Assembly: GCA_902801885.1 (NCBI GenBank)
Contig: CADCJX010000007.1
Span: forward strand, 1-64,000
DNA from: an uncultured Bacteroidia bacterium
Lineage (GTDB): Bacteria > Bacteroidota > Bacteroidia > Bacteroidales > UBA932
Length of the DNA stretch: 64,000 nucleotides
Direction: 5' to 3'
Of this stretch, positions 18,867 through 26,843 are shown piece by piece. Below the pieces are notes generated by a model. The model was not told where the DNA came from. It made no database searches and saw only the letters and a list, made by a program, of their open reading frames with translations. Position 1 is the first letter of the stretch; every line of letters starts with the position of its first letter. A program made the position numbers and the translations under genes.

Positions 18867-20168
18867 ATGAAACGGGTCCTGATAATCACATACTACTGGC
18901 CACCGTCCGGCGGCTCTGGAGTCCAGAGATGGGTCAAGTTCGCCAAGTACCTTCCCTCAGAAGGCTGGCAGCCCGTTATCTACACTCCCGAGAACCCCGA
19001 ACTGACCGCCATAGACAAAACCCTCGAAGCCGAAATCCCGCCGGAGGCGGAAATAGTCAAGCGGCATATCACGGAGCCTTATCAAATCTATCGGAAATTG
19101 ATGGGAAAGGGTGGATCCACATCCGGAGAAGTAAACCCCATCCATGGAGGGAAGAAATCATGGAAACAGAAACTGTCCCTCTTCGTCCGAGGCAATTTCT
19201 TCATTCCTGATCCAAGGGTTCTCTGGGTTGGACCTTCCGTGAGATTCCTCGAAAAATACCTTAAGGAGCATCCGGTGGACGCAATCGTGACAACCGGTCC
19301 TCCGCATTCCATGCATCTTATCGGCCTTCGCCTGTCCAAGGCTACCGGAATTCCATGGCTGGCCGATTTCAGGGATGCCTGGACGAAAATCTTTTACTAC
19401 AAGCATCTGGGCCTGACTAAGCGGGCGGACAAGAAACAGCACGAGCTTGAAAAGGCAGTCCTCGACAATGCCACCATCGTGGTCTCCGTGTCGCCTTACG
19501 AGCAAAAGGACTTCCAGGAGATGACATCGAACAGGGTAAGGTTGATGACTAACGGTTTCGATCCCGAGGATTACAAAGGATTCATCAGCAACGACGGTTT
19601 CTTCAACATCACCTTGACCGGCTTGTTTGCAGCCGACGGCAATCCGAAAGTCCTGTGGCAGGTCCTGTCTGAAGAATGTAAGGCTGACGAAGAGTTCCGC
19701 AGGACCTTGAGGATCAAGCTCGTTGGCAAGACAGACAAGGAGATTCTCGACTCGATCAAGGATGCCGGACTGGAGGATAACCTCGAGTATCTGGGCTACC
19801 AACCTCATGAGGTTGCCGTAAAGGAGCAGCGCAATGCCTCATTCCTCCTTCTTTGCCTTAGGCAGGAGCCAGAATATGCTTCAGCCATACCTGGAAAAAT
19901 GTTCGAATACCTTGCATCCCGCAGGCCGATCCTTGGAATAGGACAGACTGACAGCATTATGGCAAAGATGGTACGCGAAACCTCATCAGGCGTCGTCTAC
20001 GACTGGAATGACAGGAAGAACATCAGCACTTGGGTGGATTTCTGCTGGACCGAATTCAAGAACGACGACCTTAAAGACAACGAAACGGACATCTCAAGGT
20101 TCAACCGCCGCACCATCACCAGGCAGCTGGCCGGTTACCTCAACGAAATGACAGCTGACAATAACTAA
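18867..20168 (+). CDS. GT4-like glycosyltransferase
   Basis: A 433-residue cytoplasmic GT-B type protein. The N terminus (VLIITYYWPPSGGSGVQRW) has the Gly-rich acceptor-side loop of family 4 enzymes. The C-terminal half has GYQPHEVAVKEQRNASFLLL and PGKMFEYLASRRPILGIG, where the EYLA block contacts the nucleotide sugar. LADFRDAW at mid-protein is seen in a Bacteroidetes subgroup of this family. It lies 1 nt before a YfhO-family membrane protein, so glycolipid or surface glycan assembly is the likely job. Donor and acceptor cannot be read from the sequence. Confidence 0.86.
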   Translation: MKRVLIITYYWPPSGGSGVQRWVKFAKYLPSEGWQPVIYTPENPELTAIDKTLEAEIPPEAEIVKRHITEPYQIYRKLMGKGGSTSGEVNPIHGGKKSWKQKLSLFVRGNFFIPDPRVLWVGPSVRFLEKYLKEHPVDAIVTTGPPHSMHLIGLRLSKATGIPWLADFRDAWTKIFYYKHLGLTKRADKKQHELEKAVLDNATIVVSVSPYEQKDFQEMTSNRVRLMTNGFDPEDYKGFISNDGFFNITLTGLFAADGNPKVLWQVLSEECKADEEFRRTLRIKLVGKTDKEILDSIKDAGLEDNLEYLGYQPHEVAVKEQRNASFLLLCLRQEPEYASAIPGKMFEYLASRRPILGIGQTDSIMAKMVRETSSGVVYDWNDRKNISTWVDFCWTEFKNDDLKDNETDISRFNRRTITRQLAGYLNEMTADNN

Positions 20169-20169
20169 G

Positions 20170-22752
20170 ATGACAGACAAGAATATTCTCAAAAAGATTG
20201 CCGTCTGGGTTGGCATAGTACTTTTTTTCCTGGTGCTTGCCTATGCCTACGTACCGCAGGTACTTTCAGGTAAGATAGTCAACCAGAGTGACATCACCGG
20301 ATTCAAGAGCATGGCCCAGGAGAGCCAGGCTTGGGACTCTGAACATCCGGACGACCCGTCCCGCTGGACCGATGCGATGTTCGGAGGCATGCCTAACACC
20401 TCTTTCATGCCATCGTCGAAGGGGGACTGGACACAGCCGGTCAACGACTTCATGTTCAAGGGAAAACGTCCCGCAAACTGGCTGTTCATTTCCCTCCTGG
20501 GAGCCTTCATCCTGATGCTTGCTCTCGGAATAGACAAGTTCCTGGCCATTGGAGGAGCGATAGCGGTTACATTCTGTTCCTACAACTTACAGATTATCCA
20601 GGTCGGCCACAACACCAAGATGCAGGCCCTAGCGCTCCTGCCATGGGTTCTTGCGGCAGTCATATTCACCTATAAATCAGCCCTAAAGGAAGGTAAGGGG
20701 TGGAAAGCCTGGCTGCCTGGCACTATGCTTTGGTCAGCCTTGTTCGGTCTCCTGCTCAGTTTCCAGATCAAGGCCAACCACCAGCAGATCACATATTACC
20801 TGGCACTGATGATTGCTATCTACGTGATCGCCCTTTTCATCAGTCTCTTCAAGGACAGTGACATCAAAGTGAAGATCGGACGTTTCTTCGCCGCTTCTGC
20901 CTTCCTTCTCATTGTGGGTTTCGCAGGAATAGGTACCAATGCCATCAAACTCGCCCCGCTCTATGATTACACGAAGTACACCATGCGTGGCGGTTCCGAG
21001 CTTTCTCACCCCACGGGAGGAGAAATCAACAACGACGGTCTCCAGCTGGACTACGCGACTTCCTGGTCCTATGGATGGGAAGAGCTTCCCAACCTGATGA
21101 TCCCCAACTTCAACGGAGGATCTTCCGCCGGCTCCATCAACCCCGACAAATCCGAGGTCGTAAAACTCTTCAAGCAGGCCGGCCAGGGTAATCCTTCCGA
21201 GATCGCAAAGGCACTGCCCTTCTACTGGGGTCCCCAGCCTTTCACTGCAGGGCCAATGTACATGGGAGCCATAACAATATTCCTATTCCTTCTCGGTCTC
21301 TTCCTCTACAAGGGAAAGGAGAAGTGGTGGATCCTGGCGGCTACCCTGCTCGCGGTATTCCTTGCAGTCGGCAACCACATGATGTGGTTCACCAAGTTCT
21401 TCTTCGAGCATGTCCCGATGTACAACAAGTTCAGGACGGTCTCGATGGCCCTCGTCACCTTGCAGTTCACCCTGCCTATGCTGGGCTTCCTCGTACTGGA
21501 CAGGATCCTCAAGCAGGAATATTCAAAGAAGGAGTTTCTGCGCGCAGGCTGGATCGCACTTGCTCTTACTGCCGGCTTCTGCCTCCTTTGCATCATAGCT
21601 CCCGGAATAGCAGGATCGTTCTCAGGAGCCTCCGACTCAAGGATGCAGGATGTGATCGTGGACGCTCTAAAGGCCGACAGGAGATATCTCCTCGTCAGCG
21701 ACGCCCTTTGGTCCATGGTGCTGATCCTCCTTACCTTCGGACTGATCCTCTGGGCCTACAGCAAGCCTAAAAACGCTCCGAAATCCTATGCCGCCGATCC
21801 TCATATCGGCAATGCCAGGCGGATCGAGGCCATGGCTGGAATATGCCTCCTGATCCTTGTGAATATGTTCGGAGTCGGAAAGAGGTACCTCAACGCAGAC
21901 AGCTTCACAACTCCACGCCAGTTCGGCAGCCATTTCAACCAGAGGCCTGTCGACAAGGCCATCCTGGAAGACCCGGCGGTTTCGTACAGGGTCGCCGACC
22001 TGAGTGCCGACATGTTCAATGACACCTTCAACTCCTACTGGCACAAAAGCATAGGTGGTTACAGTCCTGCTAAGCTACAGCGCTACCAGGACCTGATCGA
22101 CAGGTACCTTACCAAGGAAATCATGTCGATAGGAACTGCCGTGCAGGGAGCAGCGACAATCGAAGAAGCCCAGGCGGCTCTCCCGGAGATGAAAGTGATG
22201 TCCGCCCTCAACACGAAATACTTGATCTTCGGTGGAGACATGGCTCCCGTAGTCAATGAGAAGGCGTACGGAACAGCCTGGTTCGTGGATGGTTTCGTGG
22301 AAGCTGCTACTCCGGACGATGAGATCGGTCTGATCGAGACGACGGACCTCCGCACCACCGCTATCGTTTCCACATCCGCCGCCTCTCCTGTCATCCTGAG
22401 CGCAGCGAAGGATCTCGCACCAAAGGACACCATCTACATGACGTACTACAGTCCCAACGAGCTGCATTACCACTATGTGGCTTCGGCCGACCGCGCCGCT
22501 GTCTTCAGTGAGGTATATTATCCTGACTGGAATATGACCATAGACGGAGCAGAAGGTCCGGAGATCTTCAGGGCCGACTGGATCCTCCGCGGTGCCGTAC
22601 TGCCTTCAGGCGAGCACGACATAGTCATGCGGTTCTCTCCGAAGGCCTATTCCTTCGGAGAAAGAGTCTCAAGAGCCTCTTCGGCAGTTCTCTTCGTGCT
22701 GATGATCCTCGCCGGAGCCGGCTTCGTGGCAGGAAAGAAGAAAGAAAACTAA
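20170..22752 (+). CDS. YfhO-family polytopic membrane protein (GT-C-like)
   Basis: An 860-residue protein with about 12-13 hydrophobic segments and a soluble region at about 590-830, ending in a last membrane helix and a Lys-rich tail. VNQSDITGFKSM, MFGGMPNT and QVGHNTKMQALALLPW are typical YfhO-family blocks; such proteins are thought to transfer sugars from lipid-linked donors outside the inner membrane. It is coupled to the preceding glycosyltransferase (1-nt gap). Residues around 740-749 (PVILSAAKDL) are encoded by a dispersed 27-bp repeat at 22389-22415, in a loop before DTIYMTYYSPN, and are probably extraneous to the fold. Confidence 0.87.
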   Translation: MTDKNILKKIAVWVGIVLFFLVLAYAYVPQVLSGKIVNQSDITGFKSMAQESQAWDSEHPDDPSRWTDAMFGGMPNTSFMPSSKGDWTQPVNDFMFKGKRPANWLFISLLGAFILMLALGIDKFLAIGGAIAVTFCSYNLQIIQVGHNTKMQALALLPWVLAAVIFTYKSALKEGKGWKAWLPGTMLWSALFGLLLSFQIKANHQQITYYLALMIAIYVIALFISLFKDSDIKVKIGRFFAASAFLLIVGFAGIGTNAIKLAPLYDYTKYTMRGGSELSHPTGGEINNDGLQLDYATSWSYGWEELPNLMIPNFNGGSSAGSINPDKSEVVKLFKQAGQGNPSEIAKALPFYWGPQPFTAGPMYMGAITIFLFLLGLFLYKGKEKWWILAATLLAVFLAVGNHMMWFTKFFFEHVPMYNKFRTVSMALVTLQFTLPMLGFLVLDRILKQEYSKKEFLRAGWIALALTAGFCLLCIIAPGIAGSFSGASDSRMQDVIVDALKADRRYLLVSDALWSMVLILLTFGLILWAYSKPKNAPKSYAADPHIGNARRIEAMAGICLLILVNMFGVGKRYLNADSFTTPRQFGSHFNQRPVDKAILEDPAVSYRVADLSADMFNDTFNSYWHKSIGGYSPAKLQRYQDLIDRYLTKEIMSIGTAVQGAATIEEAQAALPEMKVMSALNTKYLIFGGDMAPVVNEKAYGTAWFVDGFVEAATPDDEIGLIETTDLRTTAIVSTSAASPVILSAAKDLAPKDTIYMTYYSPNELHYHYVASADRAAVFSEVYYPDWNMTIDGAEGPEIFRADWILRGAVLPSGEHDIVMRFSPKAYSFGERVSRASSAVLFVLMILAGAGFVAGKKKEN
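22389..22415 (+). repeat. Dispersed 27-bp repeat, copy A, inside the yfhO-like gene
   Basis: Reads TGTCATCCTGAGCGCAGCGA then AGGATCT. It is in frame and translates to VILSAAKDL. Related copies lie at 42427-42453, 55865-55891 (reverse), 55894-55926 and 59579-59605 (reverse). Confidence 0.88.
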
Positions 22753-22775
22753 CATTTCATTAATATTCATCAATC

Positions 22776-23105
22776 ATGGAAGAAAACATCAACAAGGAAG
22801 GCCTCGATCCCAGGGATCTGAACGGCGACGGAAAAGTCACCCTCAAGGAGAAAGTCCAGTACACTGCAGGACAGGTAGTTGACAAGGCTGCCGACGTTGC
22901 AGACAAGGTTGCAGACAAAGCGAAAGACGTCTACGCCGATGCTAAGGAAAAGACAGTGGAAATCGCCGGTAAGGTGACTGAAAAGGCAAAGGACATCTAC
23001 GCAGAGGTCAAGGAGAATGCCGAAGACCTCGAGGACAAGGCAGAGGATGCCATCGACACCCTGAAGCAGAAGTTCCAAGAAAAGAAGGACTCTAAAGAAG
23101 CCTAA
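22776..23105 (+). CDS. Small helical protein with N-terminal EF-hand/dockerin-like loop
   Basis: A 109-residue, highly charged protein without a signal peptide. Residues 11-22 (DPRDLNGDGKVTLKEK) look like a calcium-binding DxNxDG loop. From residue 30 on it is an Ala/Lys/Asp/Glu-rich amphipathic helix with 11-residue-like periodicity (DKAADVADKVADKAKDVYAD), as in apolipoprotein/LEA-like or YtxH-associated stress proteins. It lies between yfhO and a DUF4923 lipoprotein gene with gaps of 23 and 2 nt, so it is probably co-transcribed with the latter. A stress or envelope role is a guess. Confidence 0.72.
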   Translation: MEENINKEGLDPRDLNGDGKVTLKEKVQYTAGQVVDKAADVADKVADKAKDVYADAKEKTVEIAGKVTEKAKDIYAEVKENAEDLEDKAEDAIDTLKQKFQEKKDSKEA

Positions 23106-23107
23106 TC

Positions 23108-23758
23108 ATGAAGAGGCATCGCTTCACCGCGACCGCCCTTCTTTGCTGCGCCCTGACGGTATCTGGCTGTGGACTCATCAAGACAGCCAGTGCCTTGGGC
23201 TCAATTTTCGGCAGTCGCAAAAAGGCATCTACGGTCACTACGATTGTCAAGATCCTCGGCTCAGTGCTGGGGCAGTTCTATGACACTACCACCAAGGCGG
23301 CACTTGTGGGCAACTGGACCTATGACGAACCGGCCATCCAGTTCGAATCTGAGAACATGCTCAAAAAGGCCGGAGGCGTGGTGGCAAGTGAAAGCGTAGC
23401 CGGCAACATATCCCCATATTTCGAAAAGATGGGATTCAAGCCGGGCAGTATCTCACTCCAGTTGAGAGAAGACAACACCTGCTCCTACTTCATAGGTGAC
23501 AGATCTTTCGAAGGAACCTACGATTTCGACGACACGAACAAGAAGATTACATTGAAGACGCCCTTGTTCCCGTTACCGGCAGCCTACCTGTCAGTGGTGG
23601 GTGACCAGATGGCTGTGACGTACGATTCCAGCAAGCTGCTCAGTCTCATCCAAGTCTTAGGATTCGCGTCCAACCAGCCCACTTTGAACGCCGTCTCCAA
23701 CCTGGCCGACAGCTACGACGGCATGAAGACCGGCTTCACCTTCAAGAGGGTAAAATAA
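23108..23758 (+). CDS. DUF4923-family lipoprotein
   Basis: A 216-residue lipoprotein: the signal peptide ends LTVSGC with Cys21 lipidated. The motifs LVGNWTYDEPAIQFESENMLKKAGG and the closing TGFTFKRVK fit DUF4923, a Bacteroidetes family with a lipocalin-like beta fold and no known function. It starts 2 nt after the small helical gene. It ends 9 nt before the serpin stop on the other strand, which is also the boundary to clearly AT-rich DNA. Confidence 0.83.
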   Translation: MKRHRFTATALLCCALTVSGCGLIKTASALGSIFGSRKKASTVTTIVKILGSVLGQFYDTTTKAALVGNWTYDEPAIQFESENMLKKAGGVVASESVAGNISPYFEKMGFKPGSISLQLREDNTCSYFIGDRSFEGTYDFDDTNKKITLKTPLFPLPAAYLSVVGDQMAVTYDSSKLLSLIQVLGFASNQPTLNAVSNLADSYDGMKTGFTFKRVK

Positions 23759-23766
23759 TATCTTCA

Positions 23767-25035
23767 TTATTCTCCACGGTAAACACCCGAGAATAATACC
23801 GCACCCGTTGACGTCTCTCTAATTGTATAAACGAAGGGGCGATCGGCATGAAAAACATATGTCTGAGGTTCATTGAAACTAGAAGATGAAGCACCAAGAG
23901 CTGCCGTTATAACTGATTCAGCCGCTGCTTCTGTCCCTGTTTCATCAACTTTGATGGATGACATCTGAAAACATTTACTAATGCTGCTTTCAGGTTTGTC
24001 ATTCACGTCAAGTATTTTTAACCACGCCTCTTCAAATGCTGTCTCCATTCCCATTTCTTTCAGGATCTTTTCCAAATCTATTCTCAAAGAACCTTCAAAC
24101 TTAGGAAGCCATACATCTACTTTTCGCTTATAAAGAGAATGCGAGTATTCTCCTCCTAATGACATAATAGATTTAATCACATCTTTAACGCCTAACGCGT
24201 CATCCCAAGGCAAAAAAACATCGAAAACGTACGCCCCGTTTCCATAAGGCATTCTCAAGATACTGGTATTCTCGAAAGATCCCATCTCAAAAATACCTTC
24301 TTGTTTCATCATTTTAACTTTCTTGACATCTCCCTGCTCCGTAGTAAAACTCTCATTTTCTGTCTTGGACTTCTTGAAATAGTTCGCCCATTGTCCTTTG
24401 AAATATAATGAATTAACTAGAATTGCTGTCGTTAAACTATTAAAATCAGACTCTTTGATTGTTTCTTTGATCATCTTGTTTGAATTCTCATAACCCCAGT
24501 TGTTAATATAGTCGCATACTCCTTGTTTGTTCAAAAAAGGAAGACTTTTAAGATAGGAATTATGGTAATTGCTAACTGCTGTTTGGAATGCTTTGTCCGG
24601 GGACGCAATATCATTATTAGTTACCACTAGATTTGACATTGATACTGTTGACATCTTATCCATTTCTGGCAAGCGTTTCATCATTGTAGAACAGAACTCC
24701 TTTATGTCTTGTCGTCCTCCTTCTTCATAACCTAGGACTTTACAGACAGAGTCAAGTATCGGCCCATCTTCTGCTCCTTCTATCAGTATCCCAAAAGCTA
24801 GACTTAAACTCAAAGGAGAAAGCGTAAAATTACTCTTCTCTTCCTGCTCGACTTTTTGAAGTAGTTTAAACGCAAAAGAATTCCCATGATCAACAAAATC
24901 GTCACCTCTAGTTGACAACTCAATGGGTATCAAATCATTTGACTCTACCTTTAACGGTTCTTCATAAGAACAGGAATTTGCTATAAATCCTATAATCGTT
25001 ATTGAGAGTATTATTCTTAAGGCCTGATGTTTCAT
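23767..25035 (-). CDS. Serpin-family protease inhibitor, surface lipoprotein
   Basis: A 422-residue serpin: the signal peptide ends FIANSC, with Cys22 as the lipidation site, then a short linker. Family blocks are NFTLSPLSLSLAFG, ILVNSLYFKGQW and the C-terminal ADRPFVYTIRE. The hinge VDETGTEAAAESV carries the small residues needed for loop insertion, although P9 is Glu. Counting from the hinge, P2-P1-P1' falls near Leu-Gly-Ala, which points to elastase-like serine proteases rather than trypsin-like ones. Codon use is AT-rich, unlike the flanks. It is divergent from an ECF sigma/anti-sigma pair and may be under its control. Host or neutrophil protease defence is plausible but not shown. Confidence 0.93.
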   Translation of the reverse strand: MKHQALRIILSITIIGFIANSCSYEEPLKVESNDLIPIELSTRGDDFVDHGNSFAFKLLQKVEQEEKSNFTLSPLSLSLAFGILIEGAEDGPILDSVCKVLGYEEGGRQDIKEFCSTMMKRLPEMDKMSTVSMSNLVVTNNDIASPDKAFQTAVSNYHNSYLKSLPFLNKQGVCDYINNWGYENSNKMIKETIKESDFNSLTTAILVNSLYFKGQWANYFKKSKTENESFTTEQGDVKKVKMMKQEGIFEMGSFENTSILRMPYGNGAYVFDVFLPWDDALGVKDVIKSIMSLGGEYSHSLYKRKVDVWLPKFEGSLRIDLEKILKEMGMETAFEEAWLKILDVNDKPESSISKCFQMSSIKVDETGTEAAAESVITAALGASSSSFNEPQTYVFHADRPFVYTIRETSTGAVLFSGVYRGE

Positions 25036-25117
25036 GTTTAGTATTATTAGTTGTTCACTTGAGTAAAATTGTAGTATATATATGGATTAACTTTTGACAA
25101 TAAAACGTAAAGCGTTA

Positions 25118-25161
25118 AAAAATACGTCCTTATTTTCTTATTTTTCAACGGACGTATTTTT
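25118..25161. promoter_or_regulatory. Perfect 12-bp inverted repeat in the serpin/ECF divergent region
   Basis: AAAAATACGTCC (25118-25129) and its exact reverse complement (25150-25161) enclose a 20-nt loop. It lies 26 nt before the ECF start and 83 nt before the serpin start. Because both genes point away, a terminator is unlikely; an operator, or a hairpin in a 5' leader, fits better. Confidence 0.55.
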
Positions 25162-25186
25162 AGTATTCTACCGTTTAAGATTGTGA

Positions 25187-25762
25187 GTGAAAATAATTGG
25201 AGATAAAGAAATAGGAGAAGAAGAATTAGCTTTCTTGTGTAAGAAGAGAAATCACTCAGCACAGAAAGAGTTGTATACAAGGTATGCAACTAGGGTATTT
25301 ATGCTTTGTTACAGCTTTTATCACAACCATGATGACGCCTTTGATCTTATGCATGACATAATGGTTAAAGTTTTTATGTCTATTGATCAATATAATTATG
25401 TTGGAGAAGGATCTCTGTATGCATGGATTAACCGGCTCGCGAGAAACCTTATTATAGACCGAATACGTAAAGACTCTAAAAAAGAAAGTGTAACCACTGA
25501 AATAATAGATGACGCAGATGCTTCAGTCACAGAAGAAGCAAGCAGGGACATTCCTATTTCTGTTTTGAAAAAAATTATTCAACAATTACCAACAACAAAG
25601 CAATTAATTTTTAATCTTCATTGTGTAGAAGGCCTGTCACATAAAGATATATCATCATTACTAGGGATTACAGAAAAAGCCTCATCATCAATGCTTTCAA
25701 AAGCAAAAAAAATGTTAGCGAAAAGGATCAATGACTATTTAAACAAAAAGAATCGTGGATGA
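25187..25762 (+). CDS. ECF-family RNA polymerase sigma factor
   Basis: A 191-residue sigma factor starting at GTG 25187 (an in-frame stop lies directly upstream and no ATG is available before the conserved region). Region 2 has HDDAFDLMHDIMVKVF and YAWINRLARNLIIDRIRK; region 4 has LPTTKQLIFNLHCVEGLSHKDIS with the -35-binding helix. Its last 8 nt overlap the start of a protein with an anti-sigma-like N terminus and an outer-membrane barrel, the normal place for a cognate regulator. AT-rich, like its neighbours. It probably controls its own operon and perhaps the divergent serpin. Confidence 0.92.
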   Translation: MKIIGDKEIGEEELAFLCKKRNHSAQKELYTRYATRVFMLCYSFYHNHDDAFDLMHDIMVKVFMSIDQYNYVGEGSLYAWINRLARNLIIDRIRKDSKKESVTTEIIDDADASVTEEASRDIPISVLKKIIQQLPTTKQLIFNLHCVEGLSHKDISSLLGITEKASSSMLSKAKKMLAKRINDYLNKKNRG

Positions 25763-26843
25763 CAATTGGCTGAACATATTATCAAATCGTCTTAGAAACG
25801 AAGAGATCCCTCTTCCAGAAGGAGATTGGGATATTTTTGAGACGAACCTGCTAAGGCCTGCTGAGAGAAAGCATAAAGTTATAACATGGGCTGTTATAGC
25901 GTCTTGTTCTATTGCTGCATCAATTGTATTTGTCATAGTATTCCATAACATTTCAATGTCATCATTTCACGAAGCTTCACCTATTATCGATAACAAAGAA
26001 GACATTATAATAGTAGATGACACTGACCATTCTATCCATCTTGATAATAAACAAGAGAAGATAATACCCTCTTCTGAATCAATGACAAGTCCGCTAAATT
26101 ATGTTGCACAAGAAGAACAACTAAGCATCGTTCAGAATCAAGAAAACTATGATGATTATCAAGGGGCGGATAATCACACAACAAGAAGTAAAAAAATTGA
26201 TTCTATTATTGTGAATAATAATGTTGATCGGTTCATTTTTGAAGAAGAAAACAAAAGAAAACAACCTTCATTATTATTATCTCCTTTTATTAAAGGTGCT
26301 GGAAAAAGCACAACTATCAAAGGCCAGAATAATGACCTATCTTTTTTAGGGGATAACTTTGACAGCACGATTATGGACTATTATTATCAAATGGAAGCCC
26401 ATCATTATTCCCCTTTATCACTTGGATTGGATATTAGTCTAACTCTCACTCCCAAAATTGCTCTTACAACCGGCGTTAGTTTTTCAGTTTACAAGTCCAA
26501 GCTATCTAGTTATGTTCAAAAAGTGTATTATCTTGGTGTTCCTTTTAAAATAGATATAGTAACTTGGTATTCAGATCATATATCAACATGGATTGGTGCA
26601 GGAGGGAAAGTCGATCGGCAGATTTATGGTAAGTTTGATACTTTCAAACTAAAGGATAGCTCTTTTCATTGGTCAATTACCAGCAATATCGGAATCCAAT
26701 ACGAATTATTACCTCAAATAGGACTCTATTTCGAGCCTGAACTATCTTATTATTTCAAGCCGTCTTCCCCTCGTGTATTAACTTACAGAACCGAGAATCC
26801 CCTTATGGTTTCCTTAGGAGGAGGAATACGGTTCAATTTCTAG
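25755..26843 (+). CDS. Dma-like dual membrane-spanning anti-sigma factor with outer-membrane beta-barrel
   Basis: A 362-residue protein starting at GTG 25755, overlapping the ECF gene by 8 nt. Residues 1-40 are a short cytoplasmic region with PLPEGDWDIFE, as in anti-sigma N termini. Residues 42-63 are one inner-membrane helix. Residues 64-190 are a polar, Asp/Asn/Gln-rich, probably disordered periplasmic linker. Residues 190-362 alternate as beta strands (SLGLDISLTLTPKIALTTGV) and end in Phe, like outer-membrane barrels. One chain would thus cross both membranes. This matches the Dma anti-sigma proteins described in Bacteroides, paired with an ECF factor and affecting vesiculation. The assignment is by architecture only. 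Confidence 0.8.
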   Translation: MDDNWLNILSNRLRNEEIPLPEGDWDIFETNLLRPAERKHKVITWAVIASCSIAASIVFVIVFHNISMSSFHEASPIIDNKEDIIIVDDTDHSIHLDNKQEKIIPSSESMTSPLNYVAQEEQLSIVQNQENYDDYQGADNHTTRSKKIDSIIVNNNVDRFIFEEENKRKQPSLLLSPFIKGAGKSTTIKGQNNDLSFLGDNFDSTIMDYYYQMEAHHYSPLSLGLDISLTLTPKIALTTGVSFSVYKSKLSSYVQKVYYLGVPFKIDIVTWYSDHISTWIGAGGKVDRQIYGKFDTFKLKDSSFHWSITSNIGIQYELLPQIGLYFEPELSYYFKPSSPRVLTYRTENPLMVSLGGGIRFNF

